This document shows, one piece after another, positions 40,412 through 49,551 of a DNA stretch of 64,000 nucleotides. Location: positions 1,992,060 through 2,056,059 of the forward strand of contig KI301992.1 of assembly GCA_000471045.1 (NCBI GenBank). Reading direction: 5' to 3'. The DNA comes from an actinobacterium LLX17 (GTDB lineage Bacteria > Actinomycetota > Actinomycetes > Propionibacteriales > Nocardioidaceae). Every line of letters begins with the position of its first letter. The stretch's first letter is position 1. A program made the position numbers and the translations under genes. A model generated the notes under the pieces. The model worked only from the letters and a program-made list of their open reading frames with translations. It did no database searches and was not told where the DNA came from.

Positions 40412-41647
40412 TCAGCCCGTGGTGCGCTTGCGGTTGTCGCCGGCCTGGAACACCAGCATCAGCTGCGCACTGGCCGTCTGGCGCGCCTCCTCGATCGTGC
40501 TCCCGGCCGCCTCGATGAGGGTGTCCTCGTACACGATCCAGCAGATGTGGGTGGGCCAGACACCCTCGATGTCCTCCAGCTCACCCATCATGCAGGTGGC
40601 TTCGTCGTCCTCGAGACCCGGTGGCGGGTCGGTGACCTCGAGATTGGCCTTCTCGGCCTGGATGCGAAACGCGTCGAGGAGGATCTGGGGTCCGCCGTCC
40701 TCGCTGGTGCGGTACAGCACGGCGGCATTGGTCGCGACCCGCTCGAGGCCCGAGTCCTCATAGGCGTCGTCGAGGCCCTCGAGGTCGATCTGGTGGATGA
40801 GCGAGGCGTTCGGACCGCTGAGGTGCGCGGTGCCGGCAAGCCCACCGTTGACGTCGGTGGCCAGCGTCAGGCTCCAGAGGCCGGTGGGGTCGAGCTCTCG
40901 CTTCGTCGGGCTGTCGCTGACCACGACGGGCTCGAGGTCCGCGAGCCGCTCGGCCTGCTCGTCGAGGAAGTCGGCGGCCAGGCCGAGGGCGGCCTCCTGC
41001 TCGACGTCCTCGGAGATCCAGGCGTACATCACGAACGGCCCGGAGGCCTCGAACGCCTTGGCCGTGACCCAGTCCGCCACCAGCCGGGTGCCGGCGAGCG
41101 CCTCGGGTCGGCCCGGTACCTCGCTGGCGGCGTACGGCTCCGGCGTGAACTCCTCGGGCGCCGGGGCGAGCGCCAGCTGGTGCATCGCCGCGGCAGCCGC
41201 CTGGGCGGCAGCCTCGTCGGGGAACGCCACCACGCCGGTCGCGATCCAGTTCTCGAAGTCGGGGTCGGACTTGCGCGCGACGATGGCCGCCGTGCCCGAC
41301 TCCAGCGGCGCGGTCTCGCCCTCGAAGACGAACCCGAAGTCCTCGGGGCTGACGACCGAGCCGGAGTCGACGTTGGCCATGATCAGCTCGGGGTCGACCT
41401 CCTGCGGCTGCACCAGCAGCTCGCCGAGCTCGTAGCTGGCCGCGCGGCGGGCGAGCTCCGGGCTCGCCGCGGCGCTGAGGTCGGTGCGGGTGGGGTCGAT
41501 GCGACCGAGATCGAGCTCGGCAGGATCGAAGGCGGCCGTGGGCTCCGGCGACGGCTCGGGTCCCGGCTCGTCGTCGCCACCACAGCCAGCGAGCGGCCCC
41601 AGGACGGCCAGTGCGGCCAGGACGGCGACCGGACGACGCAGAAGCAT
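40412..41647 (-). CDS. Secreted lipoprotein, DUF7373-like
   Basis: A 411-residue lipoprotein with a clear signal peptide and lipobox (VAVLAALAVLGPLAGCGG). The mature protein is acidic and proline-rich near the N-terminus. It resembles the mycobacterial/nocardial lipoprotein family now labelled DUF7373 (segments such as ELIMANVDSGSVVSPEDFG and ANVDSG...ESGTAAIV), plus two C-terminal cysteines (CMMGELEDIEGVWPTHICW). No function is known. It is monocistronic with a leaderless-type promoter (TACGAT, six bases, ATG). Confidence 0.7.
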   Translation of the reverse strand: MLLRRPVAVLAALAVLGPLAGCGGDDEPGPEPSPEPTAAFDPAELDLGRIDPTRTDLSAAASPELARRAASYELGELLVQPQEVDPELIMANVDSGSVVSPEDFGFVFEGETAPLESGTAAIVARKSDPDFENWIATGVVAFPDEAAAQAAAAAMHQLALAPAPEEFTPEPYAASEVPGRPEALAGTRLVADWVTAKAFEASGPFVMYAWISEDVEQEAALGLAADFLDEQAERLADLEPVVVSDSPTKRELDPTGLWSLTLATDVNGGLAGTAHLSGPNASLIHQIDLEGLDDAYEDSGLERVATNAAVLYRTSEDGGPQILLDAFRIQAEKANLEVTDPPPGLEDDEATCMMGELEDIEGVWPTHICWIVYEDTLIEAAGSTIEEARQTASAQLMLVFQAGDNRKRTTG

Positions 41648-41653
41648 GCGGTC

Positions 41654-41659
41654 ATCGTA
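41654..41659 (-). promoter_or_regulatory. Leaderless -10 box of the lipoprotein gene
   Basis: TACGAT, six bases, then ATG. Confidence 0.55.
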
Positions 41660-41690
41660 TCCACGCCCGGGACGCCGGTTCGTCCTGCGG

Positions 41691-42362
41691 CTAGATCAAC
41701 CGGCGGTCGTTGGCCCAGCGGGTCAGCTCGTGACGGCTCGACAGCTGCAGCTTGCGCAGGACGCTCGAGACGTGGGTCTCGACGGTCTTGATCGAGATGA
41801 ACAGCTCCTTGGCGACCTCCTTGTACGCGTAGCCGCGAGCGATCAGTCGCATGACCTCGCGCTCCCGCTCGGTCAACCGGTCGAGGTCGGAATCGACCTG
41901 GGCCACCTCGATGTGGCCGGCGAACGCGTCGAGCACGAAGCCGGCGAGTCGCGGGCTGAAGACGGCATCTCCGGCGGCCACGCGGTCGATCGCGTCCAGC
42001 AGCTCGGTGCCGGAGATGTTCTTGGTGACGTAGCCCCGCGCGCCGGCCCGAATCACCCCGATGACGTCCTCGGCGGCGTCACTGACCGACAGCGCCAGGA
42101 AGCGGACCTCCGGGTGACGGGTCGTCGTGCGGCGCAGCACCTCGGGGCCGCCTCCTCCCGGCATGTGCACGTCCAGCAGCACGACGTCGGGCGAGGTCTC
42201 GGCGATGCGGGCGACGGCGGAGTCGACGTCCTCCGCCTCGGCCACCACCGTGACGACCGGCTCGATCTCGGCGCGCACGCCGGTGCGGAACATGGCGTGG
42301 TCGTCGACGATCACGACCCGCAGGGGCTGCGGTCCGCGCGGCGAGCTGGTGGCTTCGGTCAT
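41691..42362 (-). CDS. NarL/LuxR-type response regulator
   Basis: A 223-residue regulator. The receiver domain has the acidic pair VDDHAMF, the phospho-acceptor aspartate in VVLLDVHMPG, and the conserved lysine in GYVTKNISG. The C-terminal LuxR helix-turn-helix is LTEREREVMRLIARGYAYKEVAKELFISIKTVETHVSSVLRKL. The ATG at 42362 overlaps the stop of the kinase gene (ATGA), so the two are co-translated. Likely targets are the divergent PspC/LiaF-like genes. Confidence 0.93.
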   Translation of the reverse strand: MTEATSSPRGPQPLRVVIVDDHAMFRTGVRAEIEPVVTVVAEAEDVDSAVARIAETSPDVVLLDVHMPGGGGPEVLRRTTTRHPEVRFLALSVSDAAEDVIGVIRAGARGYVTKNISGTELLDAIDRVAAGDAVFSPRLAGFVLDAFAGHIEVAQVDSDLDRLTEREREVMRLIARGYAYKEVAKELFISIKTVETHVSSVLRKLQLSSRHELTRWANDRRLI

Positions 42363-43606
42363 CGGGGGTCCTCCTGAGGGGTGGCAGCGCGGTGGGGAGC
42401 GAGCGCCAGACGGATCTCGGTGCCCTCGCCGGGCGCGCTGCGGACGTCGACCGTACCGCCGTGGCGCTCGACGCGGCCCACGATGGACCCGCGCAGGCCC
42501 ATCCGGTCCTCGGCGACCGAGGCGGGGTCGAAGCCCACGCCGCGGTCGCGGACGAAGATCTCCAGCCCGCCGTCGGCGGACTCCGCGTAGACGTCGATCC
42601 GGTCGACGTGGGCGTGCTTGGCCGCGTTGACCATCGCCTCGCGGGCCGCTCGCACCACGGCGGCGCGGTCGTCGTCGAGGGGCGCGTCGCCCACGGCGAT
42701 GACCTCGACCGCCACCCGGTGGTCGGTCTCGACCTCGGCGGCCACGGCGCGCACGGCCGCCGCGACGGTGTCGCCCGTGGCCTGCTCGTCGCCGTACAGC
42801 CACGAGCGCAGGTCGCGCTCCTGGCGCCGGGCCAGCGTGGCGACGAGAGCGGGGTCGGCGGCGTTCTTCTGCAGCAGCGCCAGGGTCTGCAGCACCGAGT
42901 CGTGCAGGTGCGCGGCCACGTCGGCGCGCTCCTGCGAGCGCACCCGCTCGCGCCGCTCGGCCGAGAGGTCACCGACGAGCGACGCGATCCAGGGGCCGAG
43001 GATCAGCGCGACGCCCACCAGGGCCACGACCAGGAAGGCGCCGATGTCGGCGAGCGCCGCCCACCCCCGCTCGGCGGTCACGAGGTAGACAGCGGCCGCG
43101 ACGATCAGGGCGACGCCCACGACGACCCGCGCGATCGTGCGCAGCCGACCCCGCCGGCTCACGCCGCCCGACCGGGAGTCGTCGAGCCCCCGCCAGATCA
43201 CGCCCAGGCCCACACCGCCGACGACGAGCGGCACGAACAGTCCCCACCCGATGCCACGTCCGCTCACCTGCACTGCGAGCCCGAGACCGGCGCCCAGGGC
43301 CAGGACCGCGACGGCACGGACGACCTCGACGACCGACGCGGGACCGCTGGTGCGCATCCCGCGACGCGTCGCGGCCTCCAGCCCGGGTGACCGTTGGGGC
43401 TCGGCCAGGGGCAGGAAGCGCCACATCAGCAGGTAGGCGACGATGCCGGCGCCGTTGAGGACCGCTCCGATCGTGAACGCCAGCCGCACCCACAGGGCGT
43501 CGACCCCCAGGTGGTCGGCCAGGCCGGCGCTGACGCCGGAGACGATCCGTCGGTCGGCCGGTCGCGAGGCACGCCGCGGGTCGGTCGGCACGGGAGGCGG
43601 GTTCAC
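42359..43606 (-). CDS. PspC-domain sensor histidine kinase
   Basis: A 415-residue kinase in which a PspC domain (RIVSGVSAGLADHLGVDALWVRLAFTIGAVLNGAGIVAYLLMW) is fused ahead of several membrane helices, a HisKA_3 dimerisation helix (DVAAHLHDSVLQTLALLQ with the phospho-acceptor histidine) and an ATPase domain (REAMVNAAKHA, RDRGVGFDP, GLRGSI). It phosphorylates the co-translated response regulator. The PspC region suggests sensing of membrane state. The GTG at 43606 follows GACGAT by six bases. Confidence 0.9.
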   Translation of the reverse strand: MNPPPVPTDPRRASRPADRRIVSGVSAGLADHLGVDALWVRLAFTIGAVLNGAGIVAYLLMWRFLPLAEPQRSPGLEAATRRGMRTSGPASVVEVVRAVAVLALGAGLGLAVQVSGRGIGWGLFVPLVVGGVGLGVIWRGLDDSRSGGVSRRGRLRTIARVVVGVALIVAAAVYLVTAERGWAALADIGAFLVVALVGVALILGPWIASLVGDLSAERRERVRSQERADVAAHLHDSVLQTLALLQKNAADPALVATLARRQERDLRSWLYGDEQATGDTVAAAVRAVAAEVETDHRVAVEVIAVGDAPLDDDRAAVVRAAREAMVNAAKHAHVDRIDVYAESADGGLEIFVRDRGVGFDPASVAEDRMGLRGSIVGRVERHGGTVDVRSAPGEGTEIRLALAPHRAATPQEDPR

Positions 43607-43612
43607 TCCCTG

Positions 43613-43618
43613 ATCGTC
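43613..43618 (-). promoter_or_regulatory. Leaderless-type -10 box of the kinase-regulator operon
   Basis: GACGAT, six bases, then GTG. The divergent PspC gene carries the same hexamer at the same spacing. Confidence 0.4.
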
Positions 43619-43725
43619 ACACGCGCAGTGCCCGCAGGACCATGAGGGAACGACCGGCAGCACCCCGGACCCGTCTGAGGGGTCGCTCAGGGTCGAACCC
43701 GATGGTCTGGTCGTCCTCGTGACTG

Positions 43726-43731
43726 GACGAT
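43726..43731 (+). promoter_or_regulatory. Leaderless-type -10 box of the PspC/LiaF-like operon
   Basis: GACGAT, six bases, then ATG. It mirrors the box of the divergent kinase operon. Confidence 0.4.
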
Positions 43732-43737
43732 GGAGCC

Positions 43738-44883
43738 ATGGACCACACGACCACCACGCCACCTCCCCCACCCGGCCCCGACCGCACCCGCTTCCGGAGC
43801 CTCGCCGACACCCGACGCGCCACGGGTGACCGGCTCGTCGCCGGCGTCGGCGGCGGTCTCGGTCGCCACCTGGGCATCGACCCCGTGGTCGTCCGCATCA
43901 TCTTCGTGGCGCTGACCTTCGCCGGTCTGGCGGGCGTCGTGCTCTACGCCGCGTGCTGGTTCCTGCTGCCTCCCGACGACGGCCGGCCGAGCGTGGCCGC
44001 CGACTGGTTCAACCTCGACCGCAACGAGCCGCAGGTCCGCACCACCGGGCTCGTGATCGGCGGCGTCCTCGCGCTGCTCTCGATCGTCGGCGACTCGGGC
44101 TGGTTCTTCTGGGGCCTACCCGGACCCCTGCCACTGCTCTGGCTGGCCGTGCCGGCCCTGTTCATCTACTGGCTCGTGGTCGTGCTGCCCCGCGGCGCCC
44201 GTCCGCCGGCCCCGCCCGTGGGTGGGCCGGCGCCCCACGTGCCGCCCGCCGACGTGTCCGCGCCCCCGGCGCCAGCTTTCACCCCCGCCCCGCGCCCCCG
44301 CCCCGAGCCGCCGGTGCTGCTGGCCGTCACGGCCGGCGCCACCGCCGTGGTCCTCGGCGCCCTCGCCCTCTGGGGGCAGGTCACCGACCGTGACCTTGAC
44401 TGGACGACCTACGTCGTCGCCGCGGTGCTGGTGATCGGCACCGGGCTGCTGGTCGGCGCCCGGTGGGGACGCAGCTACACGCTGCTGCCGGTGGGACTGG
44501 CGCTGTGCGCGGTGCTCGCCGTGGGCTCGGCGCTGCCGAGCGCCCGGGCCGGGGAGTTCCGGCCGAGCCCGGCGACCGCCGACGCGCTCCGCGCCGAGTA
44601 CGTCTTCGGCGTGGGCTCCTTCCAGCTCGACCTGGGGGCCCTGACGGCCGACGACCTCACCGGCCGCACGGTCCGCATCGAGGGCGGGGTGGGCGAGGTC
44701 ATCGTGCTCGTCCCCCGCGACGTGCCGGTGCGCGTCGACGCCCGCGTGAACGGCGAGATCATCGTCTTCGACGAGCGGGAGGCCGGCCGGGGCGCCGAGG
44801 TGCTCGTCGCGGCCGAGGAGCGCCCGGCCCTGGTCCTCGACATCGACCACACCCTCGGACAGATCAGAGTGGAGCGCTCATGA
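43738..44883 (+). CDS. PspC-domain membrane protein with LiaF-like C-terminal domain
   Basis: A 381-residue protein. After a proline-rich N-terminus comes a PspC domain (~residues 28-85: RRATGDRLVAGVGGGLGRHLGIDPVVVRIIFV...), then several membrane helices broken by a proline/alanine-rich cytoplasmic stretch (~160-195), and a C-terminal beta-rich domain (~285-381; GSFQLDLGALTADDLTGRTVRIEGGVGEVIVLVPRDVPV) like that of LiaF, the inhibitor in LiaFSR envelope-stress systems. It is divergent from the matching kinase-regulator pair and coupled to a 61-residue membrane protein. Confidence 0.88.
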   Translation: MDHTTTTPPPPPGPDRTRFRSLADTRRATGDRLVAGVGGGLGRHLGIDPVVVRIIFVALTFAGLAGVVLYAACWFLLPPDDGRPSVAADWFNLDRNEPQVRTTGLVIGGVLALLSIVGDSGWFFWGLPGPLPLLWLAVPALFIYWLVVVLPRGARPPAPPVGGPAPHVPPADVSAPPAPAFTPAPRPRPEPPVLLAVTAGATAVVLGALALWGQVTDRDLDWTTYVVAAVLVIGTGLLVGARWGRSYTLLPVGLALCAVLAVGSALPSARAGEFRPSPATADALRAEYVFGVGSFQLDLGALTADDLTGRTVRIEGGVGEVIVLVPRDVPVRVDARVNGEIIVFDEREAGRGAEVLVAAEERPALVLDIDHTLGQIRVERS

Positions 44884-45065
44884 CCCGCCATCCCTTCAGC
44901 CCGTGGAGCCTCGTCGCCGGACTCATCCTGTGGGCGGCCGGCGCCGGCTACCTCGCCCAGCGTCACGACCTCGTCTCGACCGACCAGCTCGCGGTGGCGG
45001 TGCCCGTCACGCTCATCCTGCTCGGCGTCGGTGGCATCGCCCTGACCCTGCGCCGCACCAGCTGA
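44880..45065 (+). CDS. Small two-helix membrane protein
   Basis: 61 residues with two hydrophobic segments (WSLVAGLILWAAGAGYL and LAVAVPVTLILLGVGGIALTL). The ATG overlaps the stop of the PspC/LiaF-like gene (ATGA), so it is translated with it. Function unknown; a small accessory subunit of the stress-sensing module is plausible from position. Confidence 0.75.
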   Translation: MTRHPFSPWSLVAGLILWAAGAGYLAQRHDLVSTDQLAVAVPVTLILLGVGGIALTLRRTS

Positions 45066-45081
45066 GCCAACCCGACGCGGC

Positions 45082-46107
45082 TCAGACCCTCGCTGCGCAC
45101 CACGCGTCGATGGTGGGCACGGCGGTGCCGGTGTGGTCGGTGTGGAAGCCGTCCACCCCGGCGTCGAGGAACCGGCGGTACTCCGCCGCCGCGTCCCCGA
45201 GGGCCGCGACGTCGTCGCCGACGCGGTGGTCGGCGGGCAGGAAGTTGTTCTCGTCGCGCATGGTCCAGACGTGCACCTCCAGGCCCACGGCGTGGGCGGT
45301 GCCGACCAGGCCGGTCGGGGTGGTGAGGCGGCGCAGGCTGTCGCGGCCGATCACGAGGCTCTTGTTCGGGCCGATGCCGTCGGCGTACTCGGCGATGCGG
45401 GCCACCTCCTCGGGCCGGACCAGCGCTGCGTAGTCGCGGGGGTCGCGGGCCGCCACCAGGTCCCACGGGGCGCCCTTGCGGTCCAGCAGCTGGATGAGCG
45501 GCAGCGGTACGCGCTCGCGCAGCTCTCGCAGCAGGCCGGTCTCGAAGCACTGGACGACGACGGGCACCTCGGAGTCGGCTGCGGCCAGGCCGCGGCGTCG
45601 CAGCACGTCGACGAGCCGGTCGCCGAGGTCCAGGCCCAGCTCGCGGAAGTACGTGCGGTGCTTGACCTCGACGTAGAGGCCCACCGGCCGTCCGGCCCGG
45701 GTGGCTGCCTCGGCGATGTCGATGACCTCGTCCAGCGTCATGACCGGCTCACGACCACCGAGCGCGATGTTCTGCGGTCGCAGCTGCGGCAGCCGTTCGA
45801 TGACGCGGAGCGTGCGCAGCTCAGCCAGCGTGAAGTCCTCGGTGAACCAACCGGTGCGCGGGATGCCGTCGACGAACTTCGTCGTGTGCCGTTCCGCGAA
45901 CTCGGGGTGGTCGGCGACGTCGGTCGTGTGGCCGATCTCGTTCTCGTGCCGCACCACCAGGTGCCCGTCGGCCGAGCAGACGACGTCGGGCTCGAGGTAG
46001 TCGGCCCCCAGCTCGATCGCCAGCTCGTAGCCCGCGCGGGTGTGCTCCAGCCGGGAACCGGGCACGCCGCGGTGGGCGATGACGATCGGCTTGCGCACGC
46101 TGCCCAT
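45082..46107 (-). CDS. Glycerophosphodiester phosphodiesterase
   Basis: A 341-residue GDPD-family enzyme hydrolysing glycerophosphodiesters to glycerol-3-phosphate. It opens with VIAHRGVPGSRLEHTRAGYELAIELGADYLEPDVVCSADGHLVVRHE, which contains the catalytic histidines and metal-binding glutamates. YVEVKHRTYF and the C-terminal VHVWTMRDENNF are also family segments. No signal peptide is apparent. Some longer periplasmic GDPDs share the ~300-residue core. Confidence 0.93.
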   Translation of the reverse strand: MGSVRKPIVIAHRGVPGSRLEHTRAGYELAIELGADYLEPDVVCSADGHLVVRHENEIGHTTDVADHPEFAERHTTKFVDGIPRTGWFTEDFTLAELRTLRVIERLPQLRPQNIALGGREPVMTLDEVIDIAEAATRAGRPVGLYVEVKHRTYFRELGLDLGDRLVDVLRRRGLAAADSEVPVVVQCFETGLLRELRERVPLPLIQLLDRKGAPWDLVAARDPRDYAALVRPEEVARIAEYADGIGPNKSLVIGRDSLRRLTTPTGLVGTAHAVGLEVHVWTMRDENNFLPADHRVGDDVAALGDAAAEYRRFLDAGVDGFHTDHTGTAVPTIDAWCAARV

Positions 46108-46144
46108 CGTTGCAGTGCTGTGCCGAAGGCGCACCAGGCGCAGC

Positions 46145-47647
46145 TCAGCCGCGCACGAGACGCACCGCGCCGTCGCGGCGGGGGTCGGCGGCGGCCTCCA
46201 GGCGGCCGTCGGCACCACGGAAGGTGGCCGCGACGCCGCCGAAGTACATCGACGGCTCGCTTTCGACCTTCACCTCCTCCTCGGCGCGACCCGCACGGTG
46301 CACGTGGACCCGGGGGTGGTTGATGGCCTCCTGCAGCTCGAGGCCGCCGTTGACGAGGCCGGCCACGGCCTGGACGATCGCGGTGGTGATGCGGTCGGCG
46401 CCGGGTGAACCGATGGCGAGGGCCGAGCCGTCGACGTGGTGGCCCACGGTCGGTGCCATGTTCGACAGCAGGCGCGTGCCGGGCGGCAGGCCGTGCAGGC
46501 CCCGCGGGTTGAGCTCCTGCTCCCCCAGGCAGTTGTTGAGCCAGATGCCGGTGCCGGCGGCCACCATGCCAGACCCGTAGCCGGACGAGACGGTCAGCGC
46601 GCAGGTGGCGCCATCGGCGTCGGCCGCCGAGACGTGGGCCGTCGACCCGGACTCGAGTGCCGCGATGCCTCCGGTGTCGATCGTGTCGAGCAGCGCGGCC
46701 GCCTCGGCCACGAGGTCGTCGGTGACGTCGAGCCGGTCGAGTCGCGCGCCGAGCACGGCTCGCTGCACGCGCACGAGGTGCGCGACGTCGTCGGCCGACC
46801 AGGTGCCGTCCACCAACGGTGGCCGTGGGTGTCCGTCGAGCAGCCGCAGCATCGCCGCGACGCACACGCCACCGACCGCGGGCGGCGGGTTGGTGCCGAG
46901 GGTCCACGGTCCGAGTCGCGCGACCAGCGCCGGGCGCACCACGGGCAGGTAGGCCGCGAGGTCTTCCGGTGTCAGAAGTCCGCCGCGCCCCAGCACGTCG
47001 TCGCTGATGGCGCGCGCGAGGTCGCCCTCGTGCAACGCGCGCGGTCCCACGCCGGCCACGACCTCCAGCGTCGCCGCCAGGTCGGGCACGATGACCGGGT
47101 CGGTCGTGATGCGGCCGTCGAGGTCGTGCACGGCGGCGCGGCTCGCGGGGTCCCACCCGAAGATCGAGTCGTGCACGTGGCCCAGGTAGTACCGCGAGGC
47201 CGAGCTGAGCCGGAAGCCACCGCGCGCGACGTCGATCGCCGGGGCGACCAGCTCACGCCACGGCGCCCGGCCCCAGCGCGCATGGGCCTCCCCCATCGCG
47301 GCGATGGCGCCGTGCGTGGCGACCGAGCCCGGTCCGATCGTGACCGTGACACCACCGCCGTAGACCGTGCGGACGTCCCACGTGCCGGTGCCCCGGCGAT
47401 CGTCTCCTCGCAGACCACGGCCCGGCATGTCCATCCAGCCGTCGACCGTCTGCGGGGCGGACCCGTCGGCGGGCTGCACCGTCAGGAACCCGCCCGAGCT
47501 GGGCGAGACGATGCCGACCTCGTTGACCATCGTGACCAACCCGGCGGCGATGGCGGCGTCGACCGCGTTGCCCCCGGCCCGGGCCACCTGCTCACCGGCG
47601 TCGGCGGCCGCCTCGCTCGGCGCCGCGACCGCGACGGCGGGACTCAT
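46145..47647 (-). CDS. Gamma-glutamyltransferase family protein
   Basis: A 500-residue Ntn-hydrolase that self-cleaves at a threonine; STAHVSAADADGATCALTVSSGYGSGMV provides the T-H-V-S cleavage-site region and the GSGMV/GSPGADRITTAIVQ oxyanion segments. The N-terminal half (AVAAPSEAAADAGEQVARAGGNAVDAAIAAGLVT) is the large-chain start. There is no signal peptide, so it is probably cytoplasmic. Actinobacterial members may act on gamma-glutamyl amides or acylases rather than glutathione. It follows guaA by ten bases on the same strand. Confidence 0.9.
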   Translation of the reverse strand: MSPAVAVAAPSEAAADAGEQVARAGGNAVDAAIAAGLVTMVNEVGIVSPSSGGFLTVQPADGSAPQTVDGWMDMPGRGLRGDDRRGTGTWDVRTVYGGGVTVTIGPGSVATHGAIAAMGEAHARWGRAPWRELVAPAIDVARGGFRLSSASRYYLGHVHDSIFGWDPASRAAVHDLDGRITTDPVIVPDLAATLEVVAGVGPRALHEGDLARAISDDVLGRGGLLTPEDLAAYLPVVRPALVARLGPWTLGTNPPPAVGGVCVAAMLRLLDGHPRPPLVDGTWSADDVAHLVRVQRAVLGARLDRLDVTDDLVAEAAALLDTIDTGGIAALESGSTAHVSAADADGATCALTVSSGYGSGMVAAGTGIWLNNCLGEQELNPRGLHGLPPGTRLLSNMAPTVGHHVDGSALAIGSPGADRITTAIVQAVAGLVNGGLELQEAINHPRVHVHRAGRAEEEVKVESEPSMYFGGVAATFRGADGRLEAAADPRRDGAVRLVRG

Positions 47648-47656
47648 GGGCGGGGA

Positions 47657-49268
<1,612 letters not shown>

Positions 49269-49274
49269 CCCCCG

Positions 49275-49280
49275 ATCGTA
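49275..49280 (-). promoter_or_regulatory. Leaderless -10 box of guaA
   Basis: TACGAT, six bases, then GTG. It is divergent from the 6C-like RNA. Confidence 0.55.
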
Positions 49281-49341
49281 GCCGCCAGAAGTTTTTTGCC
49301 GGACCACGTAACCCCCATGAAGGGGCCTCGTTGATACGTAT

Positions 49342-49436
49342 GGATCCAGCAACACTCCCTCCCGCTGGATCCCAAGTGCCCGCTCCTCGTGGCACGACAG
49401 GGCCCGGTCCAGATCTCCCTCCCGACCGGGCCCTGT
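49342..49436 (+). ncRNA. 6C-type small RNA
   Basis: Three consecutive hairpins with C-rich loops. Hairpin 1: GGATCCAGC / GCTGGATCC (49342-49350, 49364-49372) enclosing CTCCCTCCC. Hairpin 2: GTGCC / GGCAC (49376-49380, 49391-49395) enclosing CTCCT. Hairpin 3: ACAGGGCCCGGT / ACCGGGCCCTGT (49397-49408, 49425-49436) again enclosing CTCCCTCCC. Two strong stems with runs of cytosine in the loops match the 6C RNA family of actinobacteria, whose loops are thought to pair with G-rich ribosome-binding regions. No protein-coding frame competes. The 5' end is not defined. Confidence 0.7.
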
Positions 49437-49483
49437 GCATTTCCCCTGGTCGGCAACCTCCCTCCCTCCCACCCGCCCAGGAC

Positions 49484-49532
49484 TGAAGCCCCGCTCCTCC
49501 GAGTCATCGTGACTCGGCGGAGCGGGGCTTCA
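49484..49532 (-). terminator. Strong terminator hairpin after the GMC oxidase operon
   Basis: TGAAGCCCCGCTCC...GGAGCGGGGCTTCA extended by CCGAGTC/GACTCGG gives a ~21-bp stem with one mismatch and a five-base loop, 20 bases after the stop of the GMC gene on the minus strand. It also separates that operon from the 6C-like RNA. Confidence 0.85.
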
Positions 49533-49551
49533 GGCGTTTCCGGGCGAAGGC

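Noticed and set aside
49397-49436. Simple terminator of a gene in front of the GMC oxidase
   Set aside because: No plus-strand gene ends there, and the hairpin shares its CTCCCTCCC loop with the neighbouring hairpin, which fits a structured RNA better.
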